Shown: positions 44,191 to 55,762 of the stretch, piece after piece | Numbering within the stretch: position 1 is the first letter of the stretch | Layout of the letters: each line of letters starts with the position of its first letter | NCBI RefSeq assembly: GCF_035222275.1 | Contig: NC_085886.1 | Location: 868,001-932,000, forward strand | Direction: 5' to 3' | DNA length: 64,000 bases | Source: Podospora bellae-mahoneyi | Lineage: Eukaryota > Ascomycota > Sordariomycetes > Sordariales > Podosporaceae | The notes under the pieces: generated by a model | The model's input: the letters and a program-made list of their open reading frames with translations, nothing else | What the model was told of the DNA's origin: nothing | Databases searched by the model: none | Made by a program: the position numbers and the translations under genes

Positions 44191-45807
44191 TTATTCGGAA
44201 TCTTTGCGGGTGGTTTCATATCTGAAGCGGGACATGTTAGCAAAGGGAAGTCATAATCAGTAGATCCAAGAACAGCTTACCTCTTGCCTCTGAATGCCCA
44301 GACGCCCCAGTTGCCGGCACTGACGTCCTGGGGATCAAGATCGTTCAAATCCCACCGAAGACTGCGGAACCGGTTCTCACCAGGCTCCAAAAGCATGTCG
44401 AATTCACCATGAGCTGTCTTGTTGACCCACGCAACATCGCGCTCCATATCCTCCTGCGTGTAGCCAGTGACAATGATGGGGGCCTTGGTTTCCAGAAGCA
44501 TGGGAAGCGTCTCTACCCACTCATGGGAGCTTGCTGGGTGACCCAGACCGGGGTGAAACATGACGAAGCAGTCAAAGTAGGGGTCATAAGGGTAGAAGTG
44601 ACCGGTCTTGTGGAGGGTGTGGTAGTAGTCCACGATGGTGCTGATCTTCATGGTAGGCCAGACTCGGTCCTCGACGATGGCACCGAAGGGGTTGGTGGCA
44701 GTCCGAGGGGGCAGCGGGAACTCGTTGTCTCGGTTGGTCATGCTCTCAGGGCCAATAAATATCAGGTGAATGCGGGAGCCCGGGAACACATGTGCGAGTT
44801 GCACCCAAACATCTCGAGGAAGAGACGACTCGGCCCGGGCACCGAGAATGAACAGACGAACAGGTGGGGCCTCTACCCGAAGGCCCTTGATGTCCATGCC
44901 ACCGCCGTTTTTAGGTGGATGAAGAGTGTATCGAAGAGCTGGGAGTAGGTTAGATGACTCATATATCCAATCCCCAATGCCAAGGGCGACACCTACCGCT
45001 GAAGCTCTTCAGACCCTCTGCAGTCAGCCTTCCTCCAGATTTGAGATTGTATGGACTAAGCTCATGAAGCACGCTGGCAATTGTGACGGGATAAGTGAGT
45101 AACCTCGTGGCCTGTCTCATGCTCCTATCATCATCAATGGCGAGGAAGGAGCGGGTATATAAAAAGGTATCCCAGTTGGTCATGTTGATCAGAGCTTCGT
45201 CTATTTGTGGCCCAGCATATTCGAACTCGGGGAAAAAGCGGCCGGACCGCAGATCGTGGTCGTCCTCGTTGATTTGCCTCAGTGTATCGCATATTTCCAG
45301 GTGCTTCTCATAGTCGTCAGCCCAGTGCTCCTTGGAGCAGGACACTGGAATACCACAGTCAGGGCATTCGAAGTCGACATGGGCAGGTGCCAGGTTCCCA
45401 CGGGGCTGGTGATCGGGGTGGTTGCAGCGGGCATACTGCCTCATGAAAGCCGCTCTTTTCCGGATCTCGGGAATGGGAGAGTTGGTGAACGAGTGGAAGA
45501 GGTCATCGGCTTCCAGAACTCTTTTCTTCTCGGTCTTGGTGGGTGCGGGCGCACTGGATCCAAAGGCAAAGCCAGAAGATAAGCGCTTCGTAACGGAGGT
45601 TGGAGCAGGCTTGGGGACATTGCTATCGACGGCAGCTCGTGGAGGGGGGCATTTGCTATGGACGGAGCGTTGTTGCTGCTGTCGTTGTGAGGCCTGAAAA
45701 AGGCCATTGGGTAACCTGGCTCCGGCTTGTCTCCTGAAAGAGACTGAGCAGTGTGAACACACTCTCGACAGCGCTGAGCGTGCCGCAAGATCTGCCGGAA
45801 GCACCAT
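44191..45807 (-). CDS. mss51: MSS51 mitochondrial translational activator of COX1
   Basis: Mss51 activates COX1 mRNA translation and couples it to cytochrome oxidase assembly at the inner mitochondrial membrane. Three exons, 44997-45807, 44281-44938 and 44191-44221, give 499 residues. The N-terminus is basic and Ser-rich, fitting a presequence. A MYND-like zinc finger is at about 128-173 (Cys128, Cys148, Cys151, Cys157, His161, His169, Cys173). The long C-terminal domain is typical: LFILGARAESSLPRDVWVQL, IFIGPESMTNRDNE, DPYFDCFVMFHPGLGHPASS and ETLPMLLETKAPIIVTGYTQ. A 59-nt last intron (donor GTAAGC, branch GCTAAC, acceptor CAG) leads to a 31-nt exon coding YETTRKDSE; without it the protein would end at RGKR. 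A Cys-Pro (Cys53) in SKCPPP resembles the heme-regulatory CPX motifs known from yeast Mss51. It is divergent from RSE1. Confidence 0.95.
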
Positions 45808-46228
45808 TGGGAATTTGGTGATGTCTCACGATTGACTTTTTGGAGCTCTTGGAGGTTCAAGAGCTCTGACGGGCAGTTAACTTGGCGCTCACCAATCAAT
45901 GCAGATTAGCTGACCCCACATGGGAGCAACACCATGGAGAGGCCGCACTGTGTAAATCTCCATACGTCGGCGACTCTCACAGTATGAGAAATGACGGAGC
46001 ACGGTCTCAACTCTTGGCTTGGAGAAACGCGGTGCTGTCAAGCGCAAGCGCGGGGCGTGGTTGACCAGCTTCCTGCATCTCAATATTTTTTTGCCTGCCA
46101 CTGGATTTGGTCCGTCCTCATATTCACACCGACTTCTCTAGCACAAACATTGCTAGTTTTGATTCTGAGTCTGTCAAAGTCGATTTCTCCCAAAGAAGCC
46201 GCGCCGGCTTTCTGCGCGCCGAGCAATC
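45808..46228. promoter_or_regulatory. Shared divergent promoter of MSS51 and RSE1
   Basis: Only 421 bp separate the two start codons, which face away from each other. Both genes must be driven from this interval. I see no TATA box close to either start, and no further elements I can name with confidence. Confidence 0.7.
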
Positions 46229-49200
46229 ATGGCGACCACCTCTAACATGTTCCTGTACTCGTTGACGATCCAGCCGCCAACCACGATATCGCAAGCGTTG
46301 CTGGGCCAGTTCTCGGGAACCAAAGAACAACAAATCATCACCGCCTCTGGCTCTCGCCTCACATTACTCCAACCAGACCCACGGCAGGGCAAGGTCAACA
46401 CTATTCTATCACAGGATGTCTTTGGAATTATTAGGGCCATTGCGTCCTTCCGCCTTGCTGGCAGCCACAAGGGTAAGTCGCACTGTTGTCTCTTTTCCCC
46501 TACCTCAGTATCTTGGACACTTAGTGATTCGGTATCCGCTCCGCAGCTGTGGCGGCATGATGATCCTCCGCCTTGACTCGAAGCGGCCGTCCTCGGATCC
46601 ATCACAGAGGGCCTTTGCGACGAGCCTTTGCTAAAAATTCATATGAGCCTAGACTACATCATCCTCGCGACAGACTCGGGCCGTATCGCTATCATCGAGT
46701 ACCTGCCCAAGACCAACAGGTTTAATCGCATCCACCTAGAGACCTTTGGAAAGTCGGGTGTTCGACGTGTTGTACCTGGCCAATACCTTGCCGCCGATCC
46801 CAAAGGAAGAGCCTGTTTGATTGCCTCGCTCGAGAAGAACAAGCTTGTCTACGTCCTTAATCGCAACGCCCAAGCAGAGCTCACCATCTCCTCGCCATTG
46901 GAAGCACACAAGCCCGGTGTCTTGGTGCTTTCGCTCGTCGCCCTCGATGTTGGATACGCCAACCCTGTGTTTGCAGCCCTGGAGCTCGACTACACCGAAG
47001 CAGACCAGGACCCGACTGGGCAGGCTGGTCAGGAGCCAGAAGCACAGCTTGTATACTACGAACTCGATCTCGGTCTGAACCATGTGGTTCGCAAGTGGTC
47101 TGACGCGGTGGACCCAACCTCGTCGTTACTTTTCCAGGTTCCCGGCGGCAGCGATGGTCCTAGTGGTGTTCTGGTCTGCGGCGAGGAAAATGTTACTTAT
47201 CGGCACTCGAATCAGGAGGCTTTCCGCGTACCAATTCCACGACGGCGGGGTCCTACCGAGGATCCCCAGAGAAAGCGAACCATTGTCTCGGGCGTCATGC
47301 ACAAGCTCAAGGGCAGCGCAGGTGCCTTTTTCTTTTTGCTGCAGACAGAAGATGGGGATCTCTTCAAGGTCACGCTGGATATGGTCGAGGACGACAATGG
47401 GAACCCCACCGGAGAGGTGAAACGGCTCAAGATCAAATACTTTGATACGATTCCAATAGCCACAAGCTTGTGCATTCTCAAGAGCGGTTTCCTCTTTGTG
47501 GCAAGCGAGTTTGGCAACCATTCTCTGTACCAATTCGAAAAGCTCGGCGATGATGACGAGGAACTCGAGTTCTCGAGCGAGGAGTTCCCAACAGACTCTC
47601 GTGCCGCGTACAATCCGGTATACTTCCAGCCTCGGCCACTCGAAAATCTGACTCTAGTCGAGAGCATCGACTCGATGAACCCTCAAATAGATTGCAAAGT
47701 GGCAAACTTGACAGGAGAGGACGCGCCGCAAATCTACTCGGTGTGTGGTAACGGTGCGAGAAGCTCTTTCCGTATGCTTAAGCATGGGCTGGAGGTATCA
47801 GAAATTGTTGCCTCGGAACTCCCTGGCACACCTGCTGCAGTCTGGACGACCAAGCTCACAAAGTACGACGAATACGATGCTTACATTGTTCTTTCGTTCA
47901 CCAACGCGACATTGGTATTGAGCATTGGCGAAACCGTCGAGGAAGTTAGTGACAGCGGATTCCTCACCACTGTGCCAACATTGGCTGTCCAACAGCTGGG
48001 CGAGGAAGGCCTTATTCAGGTTCACCCCAAGGGCATTAGACATATTGTCCAAGGTCGTGTTAATGAATGGCCAGCGCCTCAGCATCGGTCGATTGTGGCT
48101 GCCGCTACCAATGAGAATCAAGTCGTCATTGCTCTGAGCTCGGGCGAGATTGTGTACTTTGAGATGGATGCAGATGGATCTCTCGCCGAGTACGACGAGA
48201 AGAAGGAAATGTCTGGTACCGTCACGTCTTTGAGTTTGGGAAGGGTACCGGAAGGCTTACGGCGGAGTTCGTTCTTGGCTGTTGGGTGTGACGACTGCAC
48301 TGTGCGCATTCTCAGCCTCGACCCGGAATCCACCCTCGAAATGAAGTCGATCCAGGCTCTTACAGCGGCGCCGGCATCGCTTTCCATCATGTCTATGGAA
48401 GACTCGTTCGGTGGTACCACCCTATATCTGCATATCGGCTTACACTCTGGTGTCTACCTCCGAACTGTGTTGGACGAGGTCACTGGTGAGCTTACGGACA
48501 CCCGTCAAAAATTCTTGGGCCCCAAGCCCACCAAGCTCTTCCAGGTTTCTGTGCAGGGGCGGCCATGTGTGCTCGCCCTGAACTCCCGCCCATGGTTGGG
48601 CTACACGGACCCTATTACCAAGGGTTTCGTAATGACACCGCTGAGCTATGTAGATCTTGAATATGGATGGAACTTTAGCAGCGAGCAGTGTCTGGAAGGC
48701 ATGGTGGGTATCCACGCCAATTTCCTCAGGTACGTTTTTAATGTTTCTCAACTTCCGCTGCTGTATGATGATAAAAGGGATTCCTATGCAATTGCTATGA
48801 GGGTTGATTACGGCACCAGTCGTATCAATTGTTCCTTCTGAAGAAGCTGTTTTATACCTTGTTTCGATATTCTGTTGGTAGTTTTCTTGCTAACTGGAGA
48901 GTTAGAATCTTCACCATCGAGAAGCTCGGGGACAACATGATCCAAAAGTCCATTCCTCTGACCTATACACCAAAGCGCCTGGTCAAACACCCCGAGCAGC
49001 CCTACTTCTACACCATCGAAGCCGACAACAACACTCTCCCACCGGAGCTCCGGGCGCAGCTGCTGGCTCAGTCTAATACTAATGGTGACGCAGCCATTCT
49101 GCCGCCAGAGGAGTTTGGCTATCCGAAGGCCAGGAACAGGTGGGCATCGTGTATCAGCATTGTCGACCCTGTCAGCGATGAGCCAAGCGTTCTCAACCGT

Positions 49201-50274
49201 GTCGACCTCGACAACAACGAAGCCGCCGTCAGTGCTGCCGTTGTGTCGTTTGCCAGCCAAGACGGCGAGAGCTTCCTTATCGTTGGTACCGGCAAGGACA
49301 TGATTCTCAGCCCTCGCCAGTTCAGCGAAGGCTACATCCATGTCTACCGCTTCCACGACGATGGCCGTGACTTGGAATTCATCCACAAGACCAAGATTGA
49401 AGAACCCCCCATGGCGCTCATCCCCTTCCAAGGCCGTCTCCTCGCAGGCATTGGCAAGACGTTGAGAATCTATGATCTTGGTCTCAAGCAGCTTCTCCGC
49501 AAGGCCCAAGCCGAGATTGCCCCTCAGCTTATTGTGTCGTTGCAGACGCAAGGTAACCGTATCGTCGTCGGTGATGTCCAGCAGGGGATTACCTACGCCG
49601 TCTACAAACCCGAAAGCAACAAGCTCCTTGCGTGGGCGGATGACACCATCAACCGATGGACGACCTGCACAGCCATGGTCGACTACGAATCCGTCGCCGG
49701 CGGAGACAAATTCGGCAACGTCTGGATTTTGCGGGCTCCCGAGCGCGCCTCCCAGGAGTCGGACGAGCCCGGCTCGGAAATCCAACTCGTCCACGCAAAG
49801 AGCTACCTCCACGGCGCACCCAATCGGACCGCTCTCATGGCGCACTTTTACACTCAGGATCTTCCTACGTCGATCACCAAGACGAATCTTGTTGTGGGCG
49901 GGCAGGATGTTTTGCTCTGGAGCGGGATTCAGGGGACGGTGGGGGTGCTGATCCCGTTTGTGAGCAGGGAGGATGTGGATTTCTTCCAGAGCTTGGAGAG
50001 TCACATGAGGGCCGAGGATCCGCCGCTTGCCGGGAGGGATCATTTGATTTATCGGGGGTATTATGTGCCCGTCAAGGGGGTGATTGATGGGGATCTGTGC
50101 GAGAGGTTTGCGCTGTTGGCGAATGACAAGAAGCAGATGATTGCTGGGGAGCTGGACAGGAGCGTGAGGGAGATTGAGAGGAAGATTTCGGTGAGTTTCT
50201 TTTGTGAAGTCTGATGACGATTTGAGGATTGTGCTAACTGGTGATAGGACATCCGTACGAGGTCTGCATTCTAG
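46229..50274 (+). CDS. rse1: RSE1/SF3B3 pre-mRNA splicing factor
   Basis: Rse1 is the SF3b130 subunit of U2 snRNP, needed for branch-site recognition in the nucleus. Four exons, 46229-46472, 46653-48729, 48906-50190 and 50248-50274, give 1210 residues, close to the normal size of about 1200. The N-terminus [20 protein letters not shown] and the segments [19 protein letters not shown] and [20 protein letters not shown] are family hallmarks. The protein is a triple WD-type beta-propeller with a CPSF_A region (TWDDTINRW-like [24 protein letters not shown]) and ends in DIRTRSAF encoded by a 27-nt exon. Introns 1 and 2 are unusually long for this window (180 and 176 nt), yet each has a good donor (GTAAGT, GTACGT) and a plausible branch point. 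They fall at joins SHK|DYIILA and [12 protein letters not shown] that restore the family sequence. Confidence 0.96.
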
Positions 50275-50739
50275 TACACTGACTGGGGTATTAGAGATGT
50301 CTATATGGGGGGTGGGGGAACGTACCTATATGCGGAGACTTGTTTCGAGGTAGCCATAATGTCTGTCAGCACCAGCGTCAGAAAAACCAAAAGCGAGTTA
50401 CTTTTTTTGTTAAAGAGTCTGGAGTTGAGCAAGGGGCAGGCTTTAGGCGTTTGCGGTAGTGTAATTGAGCATGTTTACAAAGGCCTTTTAGTTGTGTGAG
50501 CATGCCTCAAACTTGCAAATGAGTGTGTGCTCTTATCGAAAGATGTCAATCCAAGCCACCAACCATGCACGCCTTTAAGCCACTAAAATCTACCGTCGAC
50601 TATGTGTACATATCCCTTCCCAAGTAACCTTACCCCTGTCCCATGCCATTCCCACCATAAATATATCCCCTTCATATATCCATCCCATCTCATACTCCAT
50701 ATCTTACACCCCCATCACCCACCCCATCCCCAGGGGATA
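50275..50739. other. Convergent 3' region of RSE1 and the LysM gene
   Basis: The stop codons of the two genes face each other across 465 bp. The right part is C/A-rich on the plus strand and probably 3' untranslated sequence of the minus-strand gene. Nothing else is seen. Confidence 0.6.
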
Positions 50740-51757
50740 CTACCCCCCCAACAAACCCCCCACCAACCCCCTCACCACCTTCCTCTTCCCCTGCTTCATC
50801 ACATCCCCCTTCCTCATCGGATTCTCCCTTTCCCATCTAACATCATCGCTATATCTACCCACCGCCTCGTGAAAGTCATACCCCGCCCCCTCGAGGTAAG
50901 TGACCGCGATGTCATAGTCATGCTCCTTTGTGGCGACCATCCAACGACGTATCTTCCCTTTCCGGGCCTCTTCCTCCTCTCCCTCGTAGGGACGGGGGGA
51001 ATGGGAGATTGCCCCCTTGGGGAGGTGGGAGGCTGGTATGAGGAGGGTGCGGCGGGCGTGGAGGAGTGAGTCGGTGGGGAGGGAGTTGTAGGATCTTAGG
51101 AGGGAGGGGGGGAGGTTGTATAACAGGGAGAGGGAAGGGATGCTGTCGTGGGGGGTGAGGAAGTGGAGGATGTCTTCTTCTTCTTCTTCCTGAGGAGGGG
51201 GTTGTTTCAATTTGGGTACTGGTCGTGATGATGATGATGAAAGGGGTGTGTAAGCTGGGGGAAGATGGAGGGAGGAATAAGGGGGTGGATGAGTGTCGTC
51301 ACTGAGAACAGGTGTGAGAGAGCGGATGATGTTGTTCGGTGAAGAAGATGACGACAAAGATCTCCCCGAGCTTTGGCAGTAAGGGCAGTAGGTTAGGAAG
51401 CGGGGGTTTTTCTGTTGCACACAAAAGGGGGTTTATCGGTTAGTCTTTCTTTTCTGTCACATAGAGTCCAATGCCAAGAATGAAGCGGAAGAAAAAGAAG
51501 TAGCGCACAGATATGCAGTCAGCGCAGATTACGCGGGCGCAACAGGTTAACCGGTGATGCTGCTGGTGGAGTAGTAGTTTCCGATCTCCGCCTGTGAGTT
51601 GTTGGTCATCCTCATCTTTGTCGGATAGGGGCTGCTTTTCGGATGATACGTCTTGTGGTGGTGGCGGACGGGAGGCGATGGTGGATAAGAGGGTTGCGCA
51701 TGTGCAGCAGGCCTCCTCCTCTTGCCGTCTTCCTTCTCCTGGACGTATCAATGTCAT
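50740..51757 (-). CDS. RING-like zinc finger / LysM / UBA-like protein, function unknown
   Basis: Two exons, 51509-51757 and 50740-51411, join in phase (donor GTGCGC, acceptor CAACAG) for 306 residues. The N-terminal part has Cys pairs EACCTCATLL and CCARVICADC and, after the junction, KNPRFLTYCPYCQ, together a treble-clef or RING-like metal site split by the intron. A LysM-like domain follows: HFLTPHDSIPSLSLLYNLPP and LRSYNSLPTDSLLHARRTLL. There is no signal peptide, so this is an intracellular LysM (LYSMD type), not a chitin-binding effector. The C-terminal helix KIRRWMVATKEHDYDIAVTY and YLEGAGYDFHEAVGRY resembles a UBA-like bundle. I recognise this as a conserved fungal architecture but know no function. 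The short N-terminus before the first cysteines could hide one more upstream exon. Confidence 0.8.
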
Positions 51758-53267
51758 TTCTTGCGCAGAAAGAAAAGTTTGGTACAGGTGTTGGTTTCGA
51801 CCGTGGAAGACAAAGGAGGCTGTGTCTAATATTCGCGGGTTGCCAGATCTGGAACCTTCGGATTCGTGGGATACTGAGAGAAGGCTAGATTACGTTACGG
51901 GAAAGGGGGGGGATATGAAAAGGTTACGGAATAAAGTGATGGAATTCAGGACATAACTCGCATCTATCAGAGAGGCACAGAAGGTTCGGGTGGTATTGGT
52001 GGCGGTTGACGTCTTTGAATGGCCGTGGGGGGCAAGGGTAGGTACCTCGAGGGACAGCTGTTATCGATAAGCTGAGACATGCTGCACAAGACCCCAGGCA
52101 CGCCAGCAACCTACCCCACTTTACCCCGCGGACATCTCGAACCTCGAATCTGAAAAAAAGACATGAAGAAGAGAAAAAAAGCGGAATATCTCCGAACGTT
52201 TGCTTTCACCCTTTCCAGTGAGACGTCCCCATAATCCCAATATCATGGGGACATCCCGCATGGTGAGGGGGGCATTGGGATCACCAGATCCGAGAAAATC
52301 CTAGCAAGCATCCTCTGTCAAAGCCCTACACAGTAAGTTTGTTGATGACAAGTCGACACCGCTTTGCGGGGTTCGGTCGAATCTGAGCTGTCAAAAAAAA
52401 ACAAAAAACATCGCTGTATTCGATGACTGGACGAGGCGACGATCATTGGCCGCTGCGCGCGGCGGCCCGTCCAGGGTTAGAGCTCTTCCATGTGACTGGG
52501 TTGCCAATCGGCATTTTTACTGTGCAGTAGTTTTGTATTCTCCTTCCATGGGCCCGGTGTGGACAGCGCCGAGACGCCAGCGGTGATGCGGTGAGATGGG
52601 GACATCATGCACCTATTCCTGAACGGGCCATTCAGCCATCCGGTTGGGCCCTGCCCTGGGGGGGAGGTTGGCCTGCTGGCTTGCTGGGCCTGACCAGGGC
52701 TTCCGTCTCTTTGGGATCTGTTGTTCCCCTCAAATGGCTTACGGCGGCTTGCGCGGGAGGGAGGAGGGGGGGAGAGGGGGAGGCGCGTGGTTGTTTTGTA
52801 TCACGGCAACACGGCCTACTGTGTTCGGAAATCTATGGCTTTTTGTCCCATGTTGCAAGCTGGGCGATCTTAAGGGGAAGGGATGGGGGGCGAAGAAGAA
52901 GGGGGCTGCGGGGCTAGCCGCAAGGTGTCAGTGAAAAGCTCGGTGGGTCGGCTCTAGATTCCGTGTGTCCATGGATGTCGCAACTGCTTCTTCAGTCCCC
53001 TAGTCCCTGGTGGCTGGCACTTGAAACCTGGGAGCTTCGGGTATTTGAGGACAGGAGGTCCCGGCTCGCACGAGGGAGATGCTTTCGTCCCCGTTCCTGG
53101 GAAACTCGTTGCTCTCTCTCTGCTCTCTCTGCTCTCTCTGCTCTCTCTGCTCTCTGTTGCTCTCCCCGAACCCCAGGGTCCGCCAAGAGATATTTAAGAG
53201 AAAACCAGTTGCTAGTCAGCGAGAGCTAAGCTCCCTTAGCTGAGTGCCAATCTGAACATCACAAGCC
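51758..53267. other. Divergent intergenic region between the LysM gene and IAH1
   Basis: No gene is supported. It contains promoters for both flanking genes and a CT-rich minisatellite close to the IAH1 side. Confidence 0.55.
53111..53160. repeat. 9-bp CT-rich minisatellite (GCTCTCTCT)
   Basis: About five tandem units of GCTCTCTCT with small length changes lie 110-160 bases before the IAH1 start, likely in its promoter or leader. Confidence 0.9.
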
Positions 53268-54257
53268 ATGGCGGTAAGTCTTCAGTTCTCCAAGTCAATA
53301 TCGACTCTGTATGGGAATGTAGGGCTGATAACGGATGCAACCGTGACCCCGCCAGGCCTCCTATCCTCAAATCGTCCTCTTTGGCGATTCTATCTTTCAG
53401 GGAGCTATCGAGCTAGTAGACGGCTTCTCCTTCCACGCTGCCCTGCAATCAAGTTAGTAGCAATATCTCGTTCTTGAGCTGAGATTCTCAGGGCTAATAA
53501 GGTTGTCTTTTTCCCCCGTATCAGAAGTCAACCGTCGATATGATGTTATCAACCGCGGGCTCTCAGGCTACAACACATCAAATGCCCTGGCCGTCTTACC
53601 TCAGGTCTTCTCTCCGCCTGGTCCGGGCGTGCCGAAGATTGAGTGCCTGGTTTGTTGAGCTTGGATGAAACCCGTGTATGGCGCCTACTAATCATGAGCG
53701 GCCAGTTCATCCTCCTTGGGGCCAATGATGCTTGCGTCCCATTGCCCACAAACCACCAGCATGTTCCCCTCGACAAGTACAAGATCAACTTGAAGCGGAT
53801 CATCACACATCCTACCATCACAGCCCACAAGCCCAGGATTTTCCTCATCACCCCACCGCCCCTTGACCAGATCCGTATCACCGAGCTTGACCTCGCTTCC
53901 GGGCACCCTTCGGCGACAAGGCATGCCAAGATCAGCGCGTCATATTCAGAGGCTGCCAGACAAGTGGCCGCCGAGAACGCCGGTGTTACCCTGGTTGATC
54001 TCTGGAAGGCCATAATGGACACTGCCATCAAGAAGACGCCGTCCTTCAACCCTAACGGCCCACCTCTCGGGTATCCAGAGGGACAGCGTGGCTATCTAGA
54101 GCACCTCTTGCCAGACGGTCTCCACCTGAGCCCCGAGTCGTACCGCATCTTCTACGATCTTGTCAGCTCGTATATTGATTCCAACGATGACAACAGAGTG
54201 CTTCCTGAGTGGAGACAGGCGCCGTGGTTGGAGGAGGATGGTCATCTGAAGGGTTGA
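53268..54257 (+). CDS. iah1: IAH1-type isoamyl acetate-hydrolysing SGNH esterase
   Basis: This is an SGNH/GDSL esterase that cleaves small acetate esters in yeast (Iah1). Four exons are inferred: 53268-53273, 53356-53452, 53525-53649 and 53706-54257, giving 259 residues. Exon 1 is only six bases (Met-Ala). The nucleophile block reads VLFGDSIFQ (Ser14), block II NRGLSGYNTSNA, block III LILLGANDACVP, and the last block DGLHLSPESY supplies Asp213 and His216. Branch sites such as TACTAAT precede the acceptors. There is no signal peptide, so it is likely cytosolic. Without the small 5' exons the protein would lose its catalytic serine, which makes the splice model necessary. The donor GTTTGT of intron 3 is slightly unusual. 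Confidence 0.92.
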
Positions 54258-55762
54258 GGTTGAGGTTGCCGTTGTATCCTATCAATCCTGTCACAGGTCT
54301 CAAATGGACAAGACCCTGGAAACGGCGGGGGGTCCACCAGATAAAGTCTTGCCAAGACATTCTCGAATGGTACCTTGGCGTGGGTGGGTACCGTGTACAT
54401 ACCTTTAGGTACTTTCTTTGCTTTCAATCTCATCACACGTTATGTTTACCCGCAAACGAACAGTGCCGGCCTCTGGTGAAGAATTCAGTACAGAACCAAG
54501 CCGCTAAACTCAACCATGGCTACAGCAAACTGGACGGGATCCTGCAGAGAGAAAAGAACCGTGCGTGCCGGGAGCATTCAGGACAGTGTTGTCAAGTAAC
54601 TCTACCTACTTTAGACTTCTTCAGCACAGACAGCTAGCTTAGTCATGGGCTGGAAATGGTTTAGGGTCCCTCCTCCCTTCCATCACTTTTTCAGACGCCG
54701 CAGTTTGTTGTTGTTTAAGCTGACCCAACCTCCACAACCTCCACTGATTGGACCTTGTTGGCCCTGACGGCGACTCTCTGAGCAAAGCAAATCAACTGTG
54801 TGTCCTGAACCACTGCCCTCTCTCAGCTGGCTGCCCTCTGCACCATCGCCGAGCATCCCAGACCGAACATTGATTTCGACGGTACTTTTAATAAACCCAG
54901 AAGGGGTCCATTAATAATCACCAAACCACGACCACGACCACGACCACGACCGACGGAAACACGCCCCCTGCATTCCCCAACCATCCACCACCGGCAGTGC
55001 CTCTTTGTTTCGCGCGACAAGATCTGGCGGCGTACCTCGAAACACCACCTCATCGTTTCCTGCCTGGTGTTTCCTCTCTCTGCATTCTCTGGACTCGCTG
55101 ATCTGCGGGAGCTCACATCTGCAACTCTATTTTCTCGATTGTGCACACCTCCAACGCATCGTGTCCCCCGATCTCCCACAATCCTTCATTTGCACCGTTG
55201 CCGCCCTTGAACAGGGACCATCTGAGCACCACTTTCTCTCCGAACCCATCGTGTTCCCACCGTGACCTCTGACCCACGATTCTCGAAGTGTCCATCCGAT
55301 CACCACTTGGCCATTTCTTACCTTCCCTTTAGCGAGTAGGTTCCGGATTCCCCCTACGGTCGCTCCGACTTTTCGACGGACCAGCAAGCACTCCCGACGT
55401 CGAACTAGTAGCTGTCAACGACTCACTGTATCGACGGTAGCAGTCAAACGCCGGAATTCATCCTACCTGGAAGCCTCGGGGGATGCGGGGGGCGGAGGAC
55501 CTCGATAGTTGAAGCAGGTCAAGCATCGAGGTCGAGCAAATAAACCAAATACACACCACAAAAAGATCGAGTCCCAAATCAAGTTGTTTCTGTCGTCCGG
55601 ATTTTCTCGAAAACATTTGCCCAGCGACATCTGTCTGAGGTCCCTCCTCCCGCGCACCCCCTCTCCCCTCTCCCCCCTCCCCCCGCCGGCTGTTGCGTGC
55701 TAGAACGAATCCATTCGATTCTCAGAATCCTCTCAGAGTCTCTCCTACATTCTTGTCTGGGC
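54258..55762. other. Upstream region and long leader of the gene at 55763
   Basis: No gene is supported. The sequence from about 54800 on is C/T/A-rich, typical of a long 5' leader, and includes several short upstream frames and a (CCACGA) repeat. Confidence 0.55.
54924..54951. repeat. 6-bp ACCACG repeat
   Basis: Four to five tandem units of ACCACG lie in the leader region about 820 bases before the start at 55763. Confidence 0.9.

Noticed and set aside
48808-50043. 411-codon minus-strand frame opposite RSE1
   Set aside because: It is the antisense shadow of RSE1, whose sense frame is unmistakable.
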